A DNA stretch of 64,000 bases from Physcomitrium patens (GCF_000002425.4 NC_037266.1:6265443-6329442), one strand, 5' to 3'; counted from the first letter of the stretch, positions 1 through 14,065 are shown. The notes: generated by a model from the letters alone, not told the origin. Numbers and translations: made by a program.

Positions 1-3000
1 CAGGGTTGGTTATTGTGTTGCTTGTGGTTACCGAAATTTTCTGGCTTGGCCATGGTATGGTGTCATCTGCACCATTCTCTTCTTCCTTCATTTCATAAAT
101 CATCTGGCATCATGCATTCATCCATCGTCCTTTCTTTGGTTGCACTTGGGAGTGGAAGTTGATGGTTTTAACGGCAGAACAGATGCTTATCCATCCTACA
201 GCACAAAGAAGAATCTCGAGTTAATAAGGAAGGTCCTTATTAACAAATGGTGTCTGGTGTAACCTCATCGTTGATACTTTGTTCATGATATCGTCTGAAA
301 GTTCTCTCTCATGAAGATGCTCACTCTGGCATATTGTAGACTGGCATAAAAATATACATTGCTTAATTTAAGTATATCTGTTGTACATGTGACTAACTTA
401 TCTTATATTTTGCGTTTTACAACAGCTTTGCCATGCCTTACAACGGATGAACCCCTTCCTCGAGTTCTTCCAACCCAGAAGTCAGGGTTTGATACTTCCA
501 GCTTCCCATCTTCCGACAAGCTGCCCTCTAGTAATTTAGTGATACGTCCACTTCGGGCATCTAGAGTTCTAGATCTGCAACCTGCTTTGGCACCCCACGT
601 TTTGAAGCTGCAACTGTTAGATTCTTTGGTATCAACTTCTCCTGGAAGCCCTTCTCGTCTTAATCGCACAAGATTCAGGCAACCGGTAGTAGCTGCACCA
701 GCCCCTTCTCCCAGAACAAGAGGGCATCATCATCACAGCCACAGAGGTTAGATGGGGATTGCAAAATGAAATTACTACGTAGTCTGAAGACCTTCCTTAG
801 TAGATAATTCTCTTTTCAATCTGGACTTATTCCTGGTTTCAACTGACGCTGAATATTTTGAAGTTCTTTCTGTAACTGTGATGTCCTGCAATTGCCTACC
901 TCTTTACTTTTTCGTTTAAAAATATAGCTGTTTTACTTATCAGGATGTTGATTGAACAGCACCTGCTCCTGCCCCGGTTTTTGCCCCAGTGCCACCAATT
1001 GTCTATGCTCCGACACCAAAGAATTCCCAAGGTACAGATAGCTACAGAAGAAATCATACTCATGCGCTGGGTAAGCTGGAGTGAACAATGTGTTCATCGG
1101 CACTATTTCAGATCTTCAAATGTACAATGCTCATTACAATTCTGTGACTCAATCTTGGTGATCGACGTGAGGATGTGATTTTCCCTATAGACTGAAGTGA
1201 TGACATGTGCTTCTGTTTACATCCCACAGATTGTAAAGAATGTGAAGACGGCTATACCAGTGCACCTGCAGGTGCCCCCTGTGGGTGTGTTGTACCAATG
1301 ACTGCACGATTTCAATTAGCCATCAGCCTTGAGAAACTTTTTCCTTTGGTGGCAGAACTAGCTAAGGAACTTGCTGAGAGCTTATTCCTACAGCCAAGTC
1401 AAGTTCGAATAATGGGTGCGAATGCAGTTGAGCAATTCCAGGACAATACGGATGTGACTGCCCAGTTTGTACCTTTGGCTATGTCTTTTGACAACACGTT
1501 TGCAGGGCTTCTAGCTTCACAAATTTGGGAACATAGGCTGAAACTAAACGAGACCCTTTTTGGCCGTTATCTGGTCATCTTGGTGCGTTATCCAGGTAAC
1601 TGCATCAGAAACGTTCGGTGGATATAATTTGATGTATCAGTATTTTTCAGGTGTCTGTATTCGTATTATTATCAAGTTGGCGTTTCCTCGGATTCAAAGT
1701 TTTGTTTCTTTCTACAAGAACTTGAACGAATTCCAAGTTTGATATGGTCGAAACTTATACAATGCCGAAATAACGGTGTCTTATGGAATTGGAAGTCTAC
1801 TCTCGAAGTAGATAATAGGTTTTGAATGGTTGTCCTCAACTTCAGCTAGGTGCCAAAAAGCTGTCGTTACAACAAATGTGGCATTCCAAATAATTGATGG
1901 CGTTTAAGTGTCAATATGATGTAAGATGTTTTGTAAGGTGGGTAGCACAGGGAGTTTTACTCATCTAATTGGTTATCGGAAGATTCACTGATCTGCAGTT
2001 GTAGTTTCTATTTTTGGAATACGAGTAAATTTTAGAGTTTACGTTCATTTCCTAGTACACTTTTTGATATTTTCACCGTTGTTTGAAAGTCTTCAACTTT
2101 TTCTCTGTCTAGCTTTTTTTTCTTATCGTCCCAATCTGGTCTCTTTGATTCTCATATTAGGCCTTCCTCCCTCTCCACCTTCTCAAGCCGAACCTGAAAC
2201 TGGACTTCCCCCAATTAGTAGTGGAGGCGCTGCGCAACGACCGATCGGAGTCGATCTTAACAATGTTAGCCACAAGATGAGTGGTGCAAAAATTGCTGTG
2301 ATTGCTCTGGCATCGACGATGAGTGCAGTAATTTGCCTTGGTGTAATTTGGATGACGATGCTGAAGTGCAATGGCCGCGTTCAAGCTTTTGAAAAGGCTG
2401 CAGAACTCACTCATCCATCTGCCCCTAGACGATCAACTCGCTCAGGTAATTTTATGTCTTTCGAACTTAGAACAGAAATCAGTCAGTAATCTCTTCTCCC
2501 TCTCCGCAAGCATACGTTGTTGTAGGCTTTAACAAGGTAACCGGAAGACGATGAAACCAATGGAAATGTGTGCCTGCCTGTTGAAAGTTGCTTGATACTA
2601 AATTCACCCGCAGAATTTTTCTTTTTTGATGCCTAGCACCACAAATACAATGTGATCTCTTTACATTTACAGGTGGAGTCTCTGTGGTGTCTGGAAGCTT
2701 TCAATCAGCATCAGTCTCAGGCGAAGCAAGCATTCCAGTGTACACAGGAACTGCTAAGTGTTTCTCCATAGAAGAACTCAGTAGAGCAACTGAGAACTTT
2801 AAGCCTGGGAATATTGTTGGACAGGGAGGATTTGGAACAGTTTTTCAGGGTAGATTGGATGACGGAACACATGTAGCTGTGAAAGTCTTGACTCGTGGAG
2901 ATCAGCAAGGAGGTAGAGAATTTGTTGCCGAAGTTGAGATGCTGAGTAGATTGCATCATCGAAACCTCGTTAAACTCGTTGGAATATGTGTAGAGGAGAT

Positions 3001-4555
3001 GCGGTGCTTAGTTTATGAGCTCATCCCCAATGGGAGCGTTGAGTCGCATTTACATGGTGAGCGCTTTATTTTCATGGTGGCTGGATGTATTTGTGAGCCA
3101 AGTTCTATTGAAATCTTTCTGAGTTACTTTTTCATTTCAGATAATGTCACCAGGTTCGAGAATGTTCAAGTGTTTAGTCCGACGGAAGTTAATGACCACC
3201 AGTATAATACTTTTGAGGAAGACATCTTCGAAGTGAACGTATTTGAGTTTTACTATTAATTCTTAGTAACTTCTTTGATATTGCTGCCATCTCATCTTAG
3301 TTGGTTCCTTCCTGATATTGGATTCCGCAATTCATGAACAATTGAAAAAGTTTGCTAATTTAATTACCGGACTAATTTGCAGGTATAGATAAATTCAATG
3401 CTCCACTTAATTGGGAGGCTAGACTGAAAATTGCACTAGGAGCAGCGAGAGGACTAGCTTACCTTCACGAGGATTCGAATCCGAGGGTGATACATAGAGA
3501 CTTCAAAGCTAGCAATATTTTACTGGAGATGGACTACACTCCTAAAGTGTCTGATTTTGGTCTTGCTAAGGCAGCTGCTGAAGGAGGAAACAGTCAGCAC
3601 ATATCTACTCGTGTGATGGGCACTTTTGGGTGAGTTCAATACTGATTGTGGTTTTTGTAGAAAGAAGGTAAATTCATAATGAGCATCATCTAAAAATTCA
3701 TGATATGTCCTAAGATTGAGCTGACCGCTGTCTTACCAGTAGTTATGAGTCCACTTTGTAGCTTTACATAGTAAAACGGACCAAGATATTTTTTGCTTGT
3801 CGGACCAAAGTGACAAATTGAATCGATAATGCAGGTATGTAGCACCTGAATATGCGATGACGGGCCACCTTCTTGTAAAGAGCGACGTATACAGCTATGG
3901 GGTGGTCCTACTTGAACTTCTTTCGGGGAGGATGCCAGTTAACAGGAACAACCCAGAAGGGCAGCAGAATTTGGTCACTTGGGCGCGTCCGCTGCTATCA
4001 TCTAAAGAAGGGTTGGAGATGCTGATGGATCCAGACCTTAAGGGTGATTTTCCATTTGACAACTACGCCAAGGTCGCTGCTATTGCTTCCATGTGTGTGC
4101 AGCCTGAAGTATCACACAGGCCTTTCATGGGTGAAGTCGTTCAAGCTCTAAAACTTGTATACGATGACTCAGATGCCAGTGGTTCCCATCCGATCGATTA
4201 TTCTCCGGACCAAACCAAACTCGGGGTCTGTAATGATCCCCGAGCACGGTTTCTTCCGAACTCATCCTTCCTCAGCAGTGATTATGATTCAGGGCCACTC
4301 TACAAAAGCAGGGATTCTAATGGGCGTCCACTGTCAGCCTCGGCTGTTTTATCAGATTCTGGTAGATCTGTTTGGCACTTTTCTGCTTCCTTCCATCGCC
4401 AGAGCAATTCCGGTCCTCTCACAACTTCCACAGGTCAGAAGCCACCAGCGTGGTACAGATCAAGAGGCTCGAAAGCAGTCACAAAGAACGATCATGGAGC
4501 AGTCGGAGTTAGTGATTGTGATGGACCTAGAGAACACTCATCTATATGGCCGTAA
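1..4555 (+). CDS. ALE2: ALE2-like receptor-like serine/threonine kinase (5' partial)
   Basis: Membrane receptor kinase of the ALE2 type, a family acting in epidermal and shoot signalling in Arabidopsis. Exons by phase: <1-54, 426-746, 960-1031, 1230-1595, 2161-2445, 2673-3056, 3383-3629, 3835-4555; all junctions are GT-AG and in frame, giving 815 residues plus stop. The first exon fragment reads as a hydrophobic signal-peptide core, so only a short 5' piece is missing. Next come a Pro/Ser-rich stretch, the Cys-containing ectodomain ([27 protein letters not shown]), a transmembrane segment near 2290-2365 and a complete kinase domain: glycine loop [12 protein letters not shown] lysine, [14 protein letters not shown], and a [20 protein letters not shown] activation and P+1 region. 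HRD and DFG are intact, so an active RD kinase is expected. The 240-residue last exon ends in a Ser-rich tail. Family assignment is strong; orthology to ALE2 itself is inferred. Confidence 0.93.
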
Positions 4556-5787
4556 AGTATCTCACAATATCTAGTTGTGGCTGTGTGCTGCAGATCATTT
4601 AACTGCGAGGTGGTTCATTTTCCGGACAGAGTTACAGTAAAGATGTTTAGGCCATTGCTAGTCGGAAATTGAAACATTGGTGTTCCAGTTACATTCCAAA
4701 CCATTCCATTACTCAACTTCGCCAAGTCCATGTCTTCATCCCTTCATCTCAAATGTATCATTCTTAAGTACTACTGTAATATCTACAGTTCCACGCTCGT
4801 TGAGATAAGAAGTATAGAAGAATCAGGAATATAAAGAGAATCTGAAGTATGAAAAGAGTTTTTTTAAAGAATTTTTCCTCAATTCATGGCTGATTACCAA
4901 CGAATTTTTACTACTAGCCACTTGACGCGAATAATTACAAAAAGGCCCTACAAACTATTAGTACACATCGCGGTCATGTTGGGATAAATTTTTTGTTGGA
5001 ATAGATGAGATTTCTATAGCCACTGAGATTACAACTTTATCTTACACTACCTGCTTCAACAAAAGTTGAGTGTTACCACATCGCTTGCCTAATTTTAAAA
5101 ATTGGGCAGGATGATATTGTCGCGAATAAATCCCCATTGGTGTCTTCGAGTGACGGCAAAATAAGTGATTGAAATCCATAGAAGAATCATTTCTGAGACG
5201 ATGATGAAAAGCTTTCCTTACGCTCACGACTAACGTGCGACCACCCCGCAAGGTGTTCGCCCTTAATAGCCATCGCCATGGCGTCCCTTGATTGATATTC
5301 GAAGCACTTCGTGGCCGAAGGCTGCCATAAAAGAGTTGATTCAAATGTGGTTGATCCGCTTTCTCCCATAAGAATAAGAAGCGTTGTGTGTTTCTTAACA
5401 CACTGCAAAAGTGATATCCACAAGCCATCTTTCCATGTAATATGTCACTCTTGAGTACATCTGAATAAAACTCACTCTGTGCAACGATAACTCACCCTGG
5501 GAGATCTGCATTATGCTAAAAATTTATGATTAAATCTCATCGCAAATGCTCCAAGTCCAACTCGTAGTGAGTACTGGTTTTCCTGGCCCATTGCCGAGGC
5601 TGCTTGTCATGTCTGTTGGGACACGCACAATTTGTTGGCCAATGTAAGACACCTTTCATGCTTATGTTCGAGTTCATCACTTTCTGATTTGAGGAAGGAA
5701 ACAAGAAGTGTGTTACTGAGAAACAAGCTCAGAAAAAATACACAACCATGACACGTGTACTACACCCAAATTAAGATGGTCTGAAAC
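4556..5787. other. convergent intergenic region
   Basis: The 3' ends of the kinase gene (+) and the coiled-coil gene (-) face each other here, so both 3' UTRs should lie in this stretch. An open frame on the minus strand at 5042-5428 has no recognisable domain, and two frames overlap there without a preference. I see no supported gene. Confidence 0.5.
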
Positions 5788-8700
5788 TTACACAGAAGAC
5801 TTAGTTTCTTTCCTCCCGAATGCAGCTTTGGTGTTATGGACGTCCTTCACTAGTTTCGTTGATGTTTTCGCAAGAACCTGCACCCCAGGATCCATGCAAG
5901 TTATCACACGTGAAAAACTAAAATAGACTGCAATGTACACCGTGCGGTTGAGAATCTACAGGTAATCGAGACTTAGCTCCACTTTTAAAGGGGCAATTGC
6001 TGCTAGAAGAGAAAAAGACATAGAAATATTACCTGTTTTGATTTGGTTAGAGACGTTTCCGTTTGTCCGTAAGCACTTGGCGCCGGCGTGAACGGCTTGG
6101 ACGGAGTGAACGATTTCGGTGAAGGTGTTAACAACTTGGTCGAAGTGATTCGCCTTGGTGAAGATTCCACCGGTTTGGTGGGAGTTACCCGCCTGGTTGA
6201 AGGTGTCAATGGAAGTTTGGTTGGACTGCTGACTTTCTTGGGAGTGGTCGCTGGTTTGATTATTGTGAAATTATGCGGTGTCGAGGCTTTGGTTGAAGTA
6301 GATTGTTTCGGTGCAGAAGATAGAAGTGGCTTTCTGGAAGTAACTGTTTGTGTCAATTTCGAATGCAGCGCTCCTTGAACTTGAGAGAGATGAGTTCGAA
6401 CAGTATCCACCAATTTGCTTTTGGGAAACGTAGAAGATCTATAGTGATCATAGAAATCTGAACTGTTTTCCTTGGCAACTCTGGCCTGTATTGCAGAAAG
6501 GTTTTCGCCAACTTTCTCAGCTCGTAGTTGTAAAGAGACAAGTTCAGAAGCTGTAGTTTCCTGTAGAAATAATGGATTTTTACGTAAACACAGATGTGAT
6601 GACTGGAGCACGACTGGAGCGCACTTCGGCACCTCAATTTGAGACTTTGGAGCGGGTTTACGAAGAGGTCTAGTCAGGCCCTGCAAGCACAGATATTGGA
6701 AGATAATCAGGTTCACTCAGAAGCTTCCATTGAAATATTAAACAGTGAATGTAGCAAGTCCTTTACAATGACGAAAGCTTTCTAATGTAACTTGTAGCCA
6801 GAACAGAACAACTGATTTCAGAGCAAACAAGCAACGAAATGGAAGACTGATATTACGTACAATTTGCTTCGCCAATTGAGTGACCTTTCCTGCAAGTCCC
6901 ATGCAGTGACTAGCTTGTTTGTTAGAAGATATTTTGACAGAACTTTTGGTACTTTTCTCCGGTCGGGTAAGTAGGCTTTGAGCATCTCCAATAGATTTGT
7001 TCATTTTGGAAAGTTGCTGTTCTATCCTCCTTACCTCCAAAGCCAATCCCAATACATGAATATCCTCTCTGGTCTGCGACTTTTGCCTGTTTAAAGCAAC
7101 TCCAGGTCAAGCAAGTAAAATGGGACTAAAATAAACAGGATATTAGACATGGACATTACAAACTTGAACAAAGATATATTGATGCAAACCCCCAAAAACG
7201 TGCGAACGAAAATTAGAACACACCTCTCTTCTTCCAAGGCAAATCCTACTTCACTATCCTGAGTAATGAACGTGGGATTGTCAGTCGTCGTTTGCAGCCC
7301 TTTCATTTCGGTAAACAGAGTATGCTGAGATTTATGCTCCCTGAGCTTGTTAAACCCACCAAAATTTGCAGGTATCATGACTTTCGATGGGACCTATATC
7401 ACATTTATTTTCGTGAGGTCGTGAACCCGAAAATAATCCGTGCTGATTTGTGTCTACAAGGCAGAGCTAGATAATAGCAACTTCGGAACTGCCATCCTAA
7501 ATGTAGACAAAAAATAAGGTGTAGCTGTTACCTGCGTGAAGGGGGCGTTATCAAAAGTTTGATTTTTGTTCACGTGATAAGTACTTGCAACAAGACTCAA
7601 AGGTTGCTTGTTCGCGCCCGCCTTTCCTTTCCTGTTTACAGATACTGTATTCATGTCTCTACCACTCTCAGATTTTATGGAGTTGTTCCCAGATGTAACA
7701 TTCTCGTCCTCGCAAATAAGAGAGGAATTCTTTTCCGGCAGAGGGACATCCTTAGTTGGTATAAATTGCAAAGACATTTCACCTACTCTTTGTTCAGCAG
7801 TTAACCAAGAATCGTCGCTTGAAAATATCAAGTTATCAGAGCTTTCCAATTCTAATTTCCTATGAAAGCTTATCATAGCGGGAGGCTTCTCTTCTCTTAA
7901 GCATATATCTTTCAGTTTGGAAAGCAACTTTGCCGAATCAGAGACGGAGTTATCGATCAGAATCATAGGCTCATCAAAGCGCATTTCCAGACGCTTCTTC
8001 TCTGGAGAATCTTCTCGGGATTTCAGAACTTTAGTTCCTGAATCTGCGTTATGAAGCACTTCTTCAGGTTGCTTCGCTTGCATCTCGTCAATATTCTCCA
8101 GAAATATCTAACGGTTCATTTCCAAAGATGAAATTAGTCCAGTTGCCAAACAAGACAATCATTTTCGACAATGAGCATCAAAACTAACTCTTGGATAAGT
8201 TGTAATTTAAATCAAGAAGTTCCACTTTCTTCGAAAGGTGCAAATCAAAGCTAGTCACCACAGTCTCAGACGAAACCCTTCATTAACAGTAGGTGCTATC
8301 GTACCTTTATTTGGGATTTATCAGACAAAGCCATTCCATTCGATGATTTTGATTCCTCGGGCTGCGATTGTACTTGGCACAGCTTCGCTTCCAATACTGA
8401 CAACTGGACATCCTTATTTCGGAGCTCTACCTCGGCGTTCTCCGTCATCTTCTCAACAGTAGTCTCATGTTTAGCAAACTGAGTCTTCAACTCATCCCTG
8501 TCCCATGAGGAATATTCAAATGATCAGGAAAGGAACTTTTGGTGCCCAGGCTCCAGTGATTAACGACCCAAAACAACGATGAAGAAGGAATAAAGAAATG
8601 AACATAAATATAAGATTAAAAGAGAATAATAGAATAAAAGTGACAAAGACTACCAGAAACCGTAAGTAGAAATGAGGCAGAGATTAGAGATACATAAAAA

Positions 8701-10907
8701 TGCATTAGCGAGCGCAAGACGTGAATTGCGGGTAGCCAACTATTACTGAGGATAATCCTTACTTTGCACTTTTGAGCTCCACTTGAAGTTTCTTGATGGA
8801 CAGCTGATGTGTCATTCCCATTCTCTCACAACACACACATACATCATCCTTCACAATGTCCTCCGAAAGTGTTTCATTTTTCTCGATTTTAACCTCAGTT
8901 AAATGCTCATTCGTAGCTGTTGACGCATTGCAACCCAAGTCATCAACTTTCGTCCTTGATTGAGCCAATTCCGACTCCAGTGTTATCAACTTCGATCTAA
9001 AAGCTGATAGTCTTTCGTCTTTGGCTCGCAAGTGCCTTTCGAAAGTCTCAATCTGACTCCAGTGCTTCTCATCTATTTGCGTGGCAAAACGCCCCTTCAC
9101 TACTTCAAACCAAGCTTTGCAAGTCGGGTCTGAAAGTGGCCCTGCAATTGGATAATATTGAATGAAATCACCATACAAGTTTTCTCGGTTGCAAAATACA
9201 ACCATTCCAAACAATGACCTCCATACAGGCCGGACTTAGACGAAGAGCTTGTACAATCTATATTCGACGTAGATGCACGCATGCAGTATGTCCCGAAGTC
9301 GTCTCAATTACATACTCAATTATACTCCCATACCAAACAGATCGAGCAACGAAAACGCCTGATTAACTATCAAACAAAACAAGGAAATTCACACGAGTTT
9401 CCCGATAGTTTGTAAAACTTCAAGCACAGTTCTAATTTGGTATCAAAGAATGATGAGAACGAGTACCTTGCAGATCTGCAGACAACAGAGCGGGCATGGA
9501 AAACGTAGACGCATCTCGAGCCTTCGCTTTGTACATCTCGACTTGTTTCTCTAGAGCTTCAACCTGTCTACTATAAAAAGTGCAGAGGTTGTTCACTTCC
9601 TCGAGGTGAGATTGCTGAAGATCCGCAATTTTCTCTAACTCGGATCGATTACCCAAGCTGCGGTGACTGCGATGTCCTGTCCTACCCGCATCCGGAACTT
9701 CGTCACTGAGATTCGTCCGGGTCCTTTCCGCTGCTAACCTTTTCCACCGCCCTGACTCTGCTTCAGCAACTACTTTTGCAGCCTGTGCGGCCGCAAGCTC
9801 CCGAGCAAGATCCTCTTTCTCTTCTCTGTCAAATGTAGCTCGATCCAACATTGTGGATATCATCACATCTTTATCTTCCGACTCCTGCCTCATGGTCGCT
9901 AACTCATCTAAAAGCTTTTGGGCCATAGCCGAGTGGTCATCAGTAGCAATGCGTAGAGATTCAAGGTTTAATTTAGATGTCGCGAGATCCTCTAAAGCTT
10001 TCATTAAGCGATGTTCTGTCTCCTGCTGCCCCTTTCGAACTTCATCAAGAATAGCTTCCCGCTCCTTTGAATTAGCCAGCTCCTTGTTAAGTCTTTCCTT
10101 CAGTTCATCGGCAATTTTTTTCACCGCAGTGAACCTTATTGTAAGCTGGAGATAATCTTCCTCTTTCTTCCTAATATCTACTATTTTTCTTGCCACAAAC
10201 TCTTGCTCTTTCAGTGCTTTCTCTAGGTCTTTCACGCGTTTATTCTTAATATCACACTCGTTGCATTTTAGCGAACTAACATTGGGGCTACAAAGACCAT
10301 TGATCTCTGCACGGATTAGGGACTTTCTAAGAATGTCAATCTCATGACAAAGCTTCTTTCTCTCAGCCTTCCATCCATGCTCACGATTGGCGTAAATGCG
10401 TACAACTTTCTCGTTGGCTTTAGCATCCTCTGCTCTCCTACGCTTCAATTTTCGAACTTCTTCCTCGGCAGTAGCTAATTTCTGTAGTACACTAGCCTTT
10501 TCTAGATTGCACTCTTTCCGATGATTTTCACCCGCCTCTGTAGATTCAGTGAGCCTGTCCTGTAGATTTTGGGCATTTCGAGCTAAGTTTTGAAGTCGCT
10601 CCATTGATCCTTTCAGCATGTTCTGAAGAACCATCTTTTGCATTTTGGGATGACTATCTTTCTCACCCGCATTCACTCTGTTCCCATTTGCACCACGGAT
10701 AAGAGCACCCAACGCTGCGAAAGCCAATGCAACCCCAAAATATTCAGCGAGTAGAGGCCACGGCTCTTCTTCTTGCAAGTCCAAGTATTTACCCATGATA
10801 TTCTTGCGACCGGATGTGAGGTCTATCAAAGGGTTCATCGAGTCGAACTGCCTGGGATTATAGTTATCGAGCTCCCTAAGAAAATCATCTGTTTCGATAC
10901 CCTCCAT
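5788..10907 (-). CDS. long coiled-coil protein with N-terminal hydrophobic segment and Ser/Thr-Pro-rich basic tail
   Basis: Eight exons in transcript order: 10907-9467, 9141-8763, 8497-8305, 8107-7532, 7393-7224, 7086-6861, 6680-6033, 5877-5788. Every junction is GT-AG and in phase, and the total of 3723 nt gives 1240 residues. Residues 1-49 are acidic. Residues 50-70 (from WPLLAEYFGVALAF) form one membrane-like helix. From about residue 80 to 480 there is heptad-rich Lys/Glu/Arg coiled coil. A short motif with globular character follows (DPTCKAWFEVVKGRF, then HWSQIETFERHLRAKDERL), then more helical sequence. Near 6060-6330 the protein has many Thr/Ser-Pro and Lys-Pro units (TPTKP, SPRRITSTK, TPSPK), as in microtubule-binding tails. 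I cannot name the family. Plant proteins of this build are often annotated as myosin-like or USO1-like, which is only a description. Membrane tethering and cytoskeletal binding are inference. Confidence 0.85.
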
Positions 10908-12180
10908 TTGCGCAGGCTTAACAGATAAACTTAGAAAACCGGATACCTACTATATCATTGACCTACAGGAATGAAGCCTCGTCGATAACTCCAGTAAAGC
11001 CTCTTGATCTCCAGCAAGTTTCGTCCTCTACGTGTCTCCTTGCTTTCAGCAAACGATTTCGGCTAAGAAAATTTCCTGGCGCGTCAAAATACGAGACGCC
11101 ATTAAGCAATACTCTACTGCATAAATCACTGCAACAAAATCTCTCTGTGCAAGGGGAGATCGTAACTCAATGCGAAGTAACATAAATGAACATGAATGCA
11201 TAATCGTCAGAACATTTGAGACACTTCACACCTCGCGTCAAGGGCATTCAAATTTGAAGAGCGTGGATGAAACACAACAGAATCTAAGGACGTCGAGTAA
11301 GGCGAAGTCACCAAATCCACAACACGCTGCTCTAACAGCATATTTCACAACAGTGTTAGGATGTACCTCAACGGACCATGCAAAAAGACCAGCGGGCATA
11401 AATCCTTCTCCTCACAACCAAACTGATGATCATTGTAAGGACTCCAAATCCTTCAATCTGTTCCCTCCAAGACACCCACGCCGCTCAAAATACCTCCAGG
11501 TTAAGAAATTCGAATCCTCAAATTACCGTTGCAGTGCATCACCACAACAAACTCACGCACTCGGGCAGGCCTTCTACTAACTACAACACCACGATACTGC
11601 ACGGCAACGCAACTCTCCTTCAGGTGCACGCAATCCGTGTACATGCTCAAATCAGATCCTCTCTTCGTCACGTCGTGACACAAATAGTCCCCGTACCTCG
11701 GCGACACCCTGAACCTGGTGGTGGTGCTGCTGCTGCTTGTATAATCCGGCTTCTTCGCAGAACCAGCTCGAAATAACAATTCCCTGAGGCTCTCTCTCTC
11801 TCTCGCTCTCGCTGGCTCTTCCTCTACTGAACTCGGAGACAAAGTCAGAAAACCAAAAAACAATTCCTCGTCAGGCTTGATCCCGTAGCCAAGGTCATGA
11901 ACGAAACCAACGCAGCAACGTCTGCGGCTCCCTCACCCAAGCTGCTTCTCCTGATCCTGATCTGAGCAGCGCAAAGTTTTCGGACCAAAACACAAAAACG
12001 AGATGCGAGGTCTACGACGATCGCCGAGTTCGTTACAAATTCGCGCTCTGCCCGCTGGATTCGAATCCCGAGCTCGACGACTGCCCGCAGCCTTTCGGGG
12101 AGTGCCCGCCCTTCGCGCATTCAGGACACACTTCCGGTGGACCCCGTCTTATGGACGAATGAATTCATTCGTCTATTTTC
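10908..12180 (-). promoter_or_regulatory. 5' UTR and promoter region of the coiled-coil gene
   Basis: GC-richer sequence directly upstream of the ATG at 10907. It carries a CT run at 11791-11812, which reads GA-rich in the mRNA sense, as is common in plant leaders. Several frames are open on both strands, but none shows a domain or a coherent splice model. Composition drops sharply to AT-rich near 12280, so I place the upstream edge of the transcription unit before that. The start site is not determined. Confidence 0.4.
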
Positions 12181-13206
12181 CAAACGATGAATGTGCCGTG
12201 GTTGCGCGCTGGGACACTGGGCGGTTCGAGAACGTCCGAGGTCTCGTTCGAATGCGTTCCCAAGCCTGTATCGTGCTTTGTTCATGAAGGAAAAATTAAA
12301 TAAACGTGAAACTAATACCTCAAAGTTACATAATTGTTATTCATTCATTGGTGATTATTATTTTGTAAATATTATAGGTTTTCACTTTTTCACTTTTTTT
12401 ACTCGAGAGACATGTCTGCTTTTGATAGAAACTACAATTTGCTCACTTTGACTTGTTTTCATAAATGTAAGTATTATCTTGTGAAGATTTAATTGTTGTT
12501 TAAGTATTTATTTATATCATTATTTCATTTGCAAGGAATAAAATCTAAATTATTGTATACATCATTATGGTTTATAATTACCATATGTTGATGGAACTTT
12601 TATGTAATACTCCTTAATACTCGTTCCATGATTATGTATCTATATGTAAATATAACATTTACACGTTTACATTCAACAAACTGTGCTGCAAGACACTTTA
12701 TTCAGAGTTTTTATTTTTTTTCACGAATATTGAACAAAGGAATAGAGAATTTTTGGATTCTGTATTGTTGACAAAAAAACTCTTCTTTCATTGTAATTTT
12801 ATAAAAACCAAACAATATGCATATCTTTGTGAATATTCATTATATATATATATATATATATATATTTTCATTCACATTCACATAAGTACACACACAATCA
12901 TATTCACCATCAAACTTTACACTCTAAGGTCAACATACATATTCCGTTTTTAAACTTGTAACTTTACATGCATATTCAGTTTTTAATATATTCATAAAAA
13001 ATAAATACAACCAAATCTTTCCACTCATTTTGCCAGGTCCAGTAAGAAAGGATTTGATTTCCTTGTCATTCTATTTTTAAGGATAATTAGTTTGTTGAAA
13101 ATCCATGGCACTTGCATGCACAAACTTGTAATCATTTGCATAGTAGTTCTTGCACAAAGTACACTGATCTGATTTTAAATAGACTTAAATTTATGCATAT
13201 ATAAAG

Positions 13207-13456
13207 GGAATTGTTAAATTGACCCATGCTTTAGCTAAATCAACCCATCATGTGACTAGGGTGATCTTTGTGCATGTTTAATTGATAAGAATAATTTTCT
13301 TTCAAGTCCTACTAAAGCCCTACCATAGCGCTCATCTAATATCCAGTAGCAGTTTTTGAAGGTTTACAGTTGTAAAAAATGAAATGCATGACAGTCACAA
13401 CAATCACCACACGATGGGTCAATTTATTGAAAGGGTGGATTGATTTTACAATTTTC
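13207..13456. mobile_element. MITE-like element with about 42-bp imperfect terminal inverted repeats
   Basis: The left end (AATTGTTAAATTGACCCATG, then CTTTAG and TAAAT..ACCCATC) matches the reverse complement of the right end (AATTGTAAAATCAATCCACC, then CTTTCA and TAAAT..ACCCATC) along about 42 bp with scattered mismatches. The element is about 250 bp with no coding capacity, which fits a non-autonomous DNA transposon. No clear target-site duplication is visible, so the superfamily is left open. Confidence 0.6.
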
Positions 13457-14065
13457 TATTCATGTATGTATGTATGTATATATGTATGTAGAGGAAGTAA
13501 GGTTAAAATAAACACAACATGATTTTTAAGTTGCTTCTAGTTGCAAACTTTTTGAGTTTAAAAAAGAAAGTAATATTTAAAATGCATTAAATTCTGTTCT
13601 ATTACTTGACTGATTTCATGTCCACAATTGTTTATTAATACATCTTGAGTCAAAAGCATTAAAATATGTGTGGAACAAACTTTCAAATCCTTGTTTTTAT
13701 TTCATGCTGGTCTTATTATCCTATGCTGTATCTGACAAAAATAAGAACTGAAATGTTATATTATTTGATTTGTGGTTTCACAATGTTAAATAAGGCTTAA
13801 AACATGTTGTTTACTTTTTTAAATCCTGTATTATTCCAAGCTCACAATGCATCTTGAATAAAATAACAATATATTAATCCAAACTAAACAAAGTGATTTT
13901 AAGGAACTTTTTGAATTGTGATACTTAAAGTATTTTTACAAATGTTTGCAATAATTTTAAAAGAAAAACATAAAAACTCCAGGATACATAAGAGGACTAT
14001 TTACAAAAAAACAAAAACAAAAACAAAAACAAAACAAAAAAAATAATTTAATTTTTTATTTTACT

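Noticed and set aside
5042..5428. 128-codon minus-strand open frame between the kinase and coiled-coil genes
   Set aside because: No motif, two competing frames, and it falls where 3' UTRs are expected.
6541..6600. Possible small intron in the coiled-coil gene (GTAAAA to CTACAG)
   Set aside because: The GT-AG span would be only about 23 bases, and the sequence reads through in frame.
12050..12075. ATTCGAATCCC resembling a tRNA B box
   Set aside because: No A box or cloverleaf can be formed around it.
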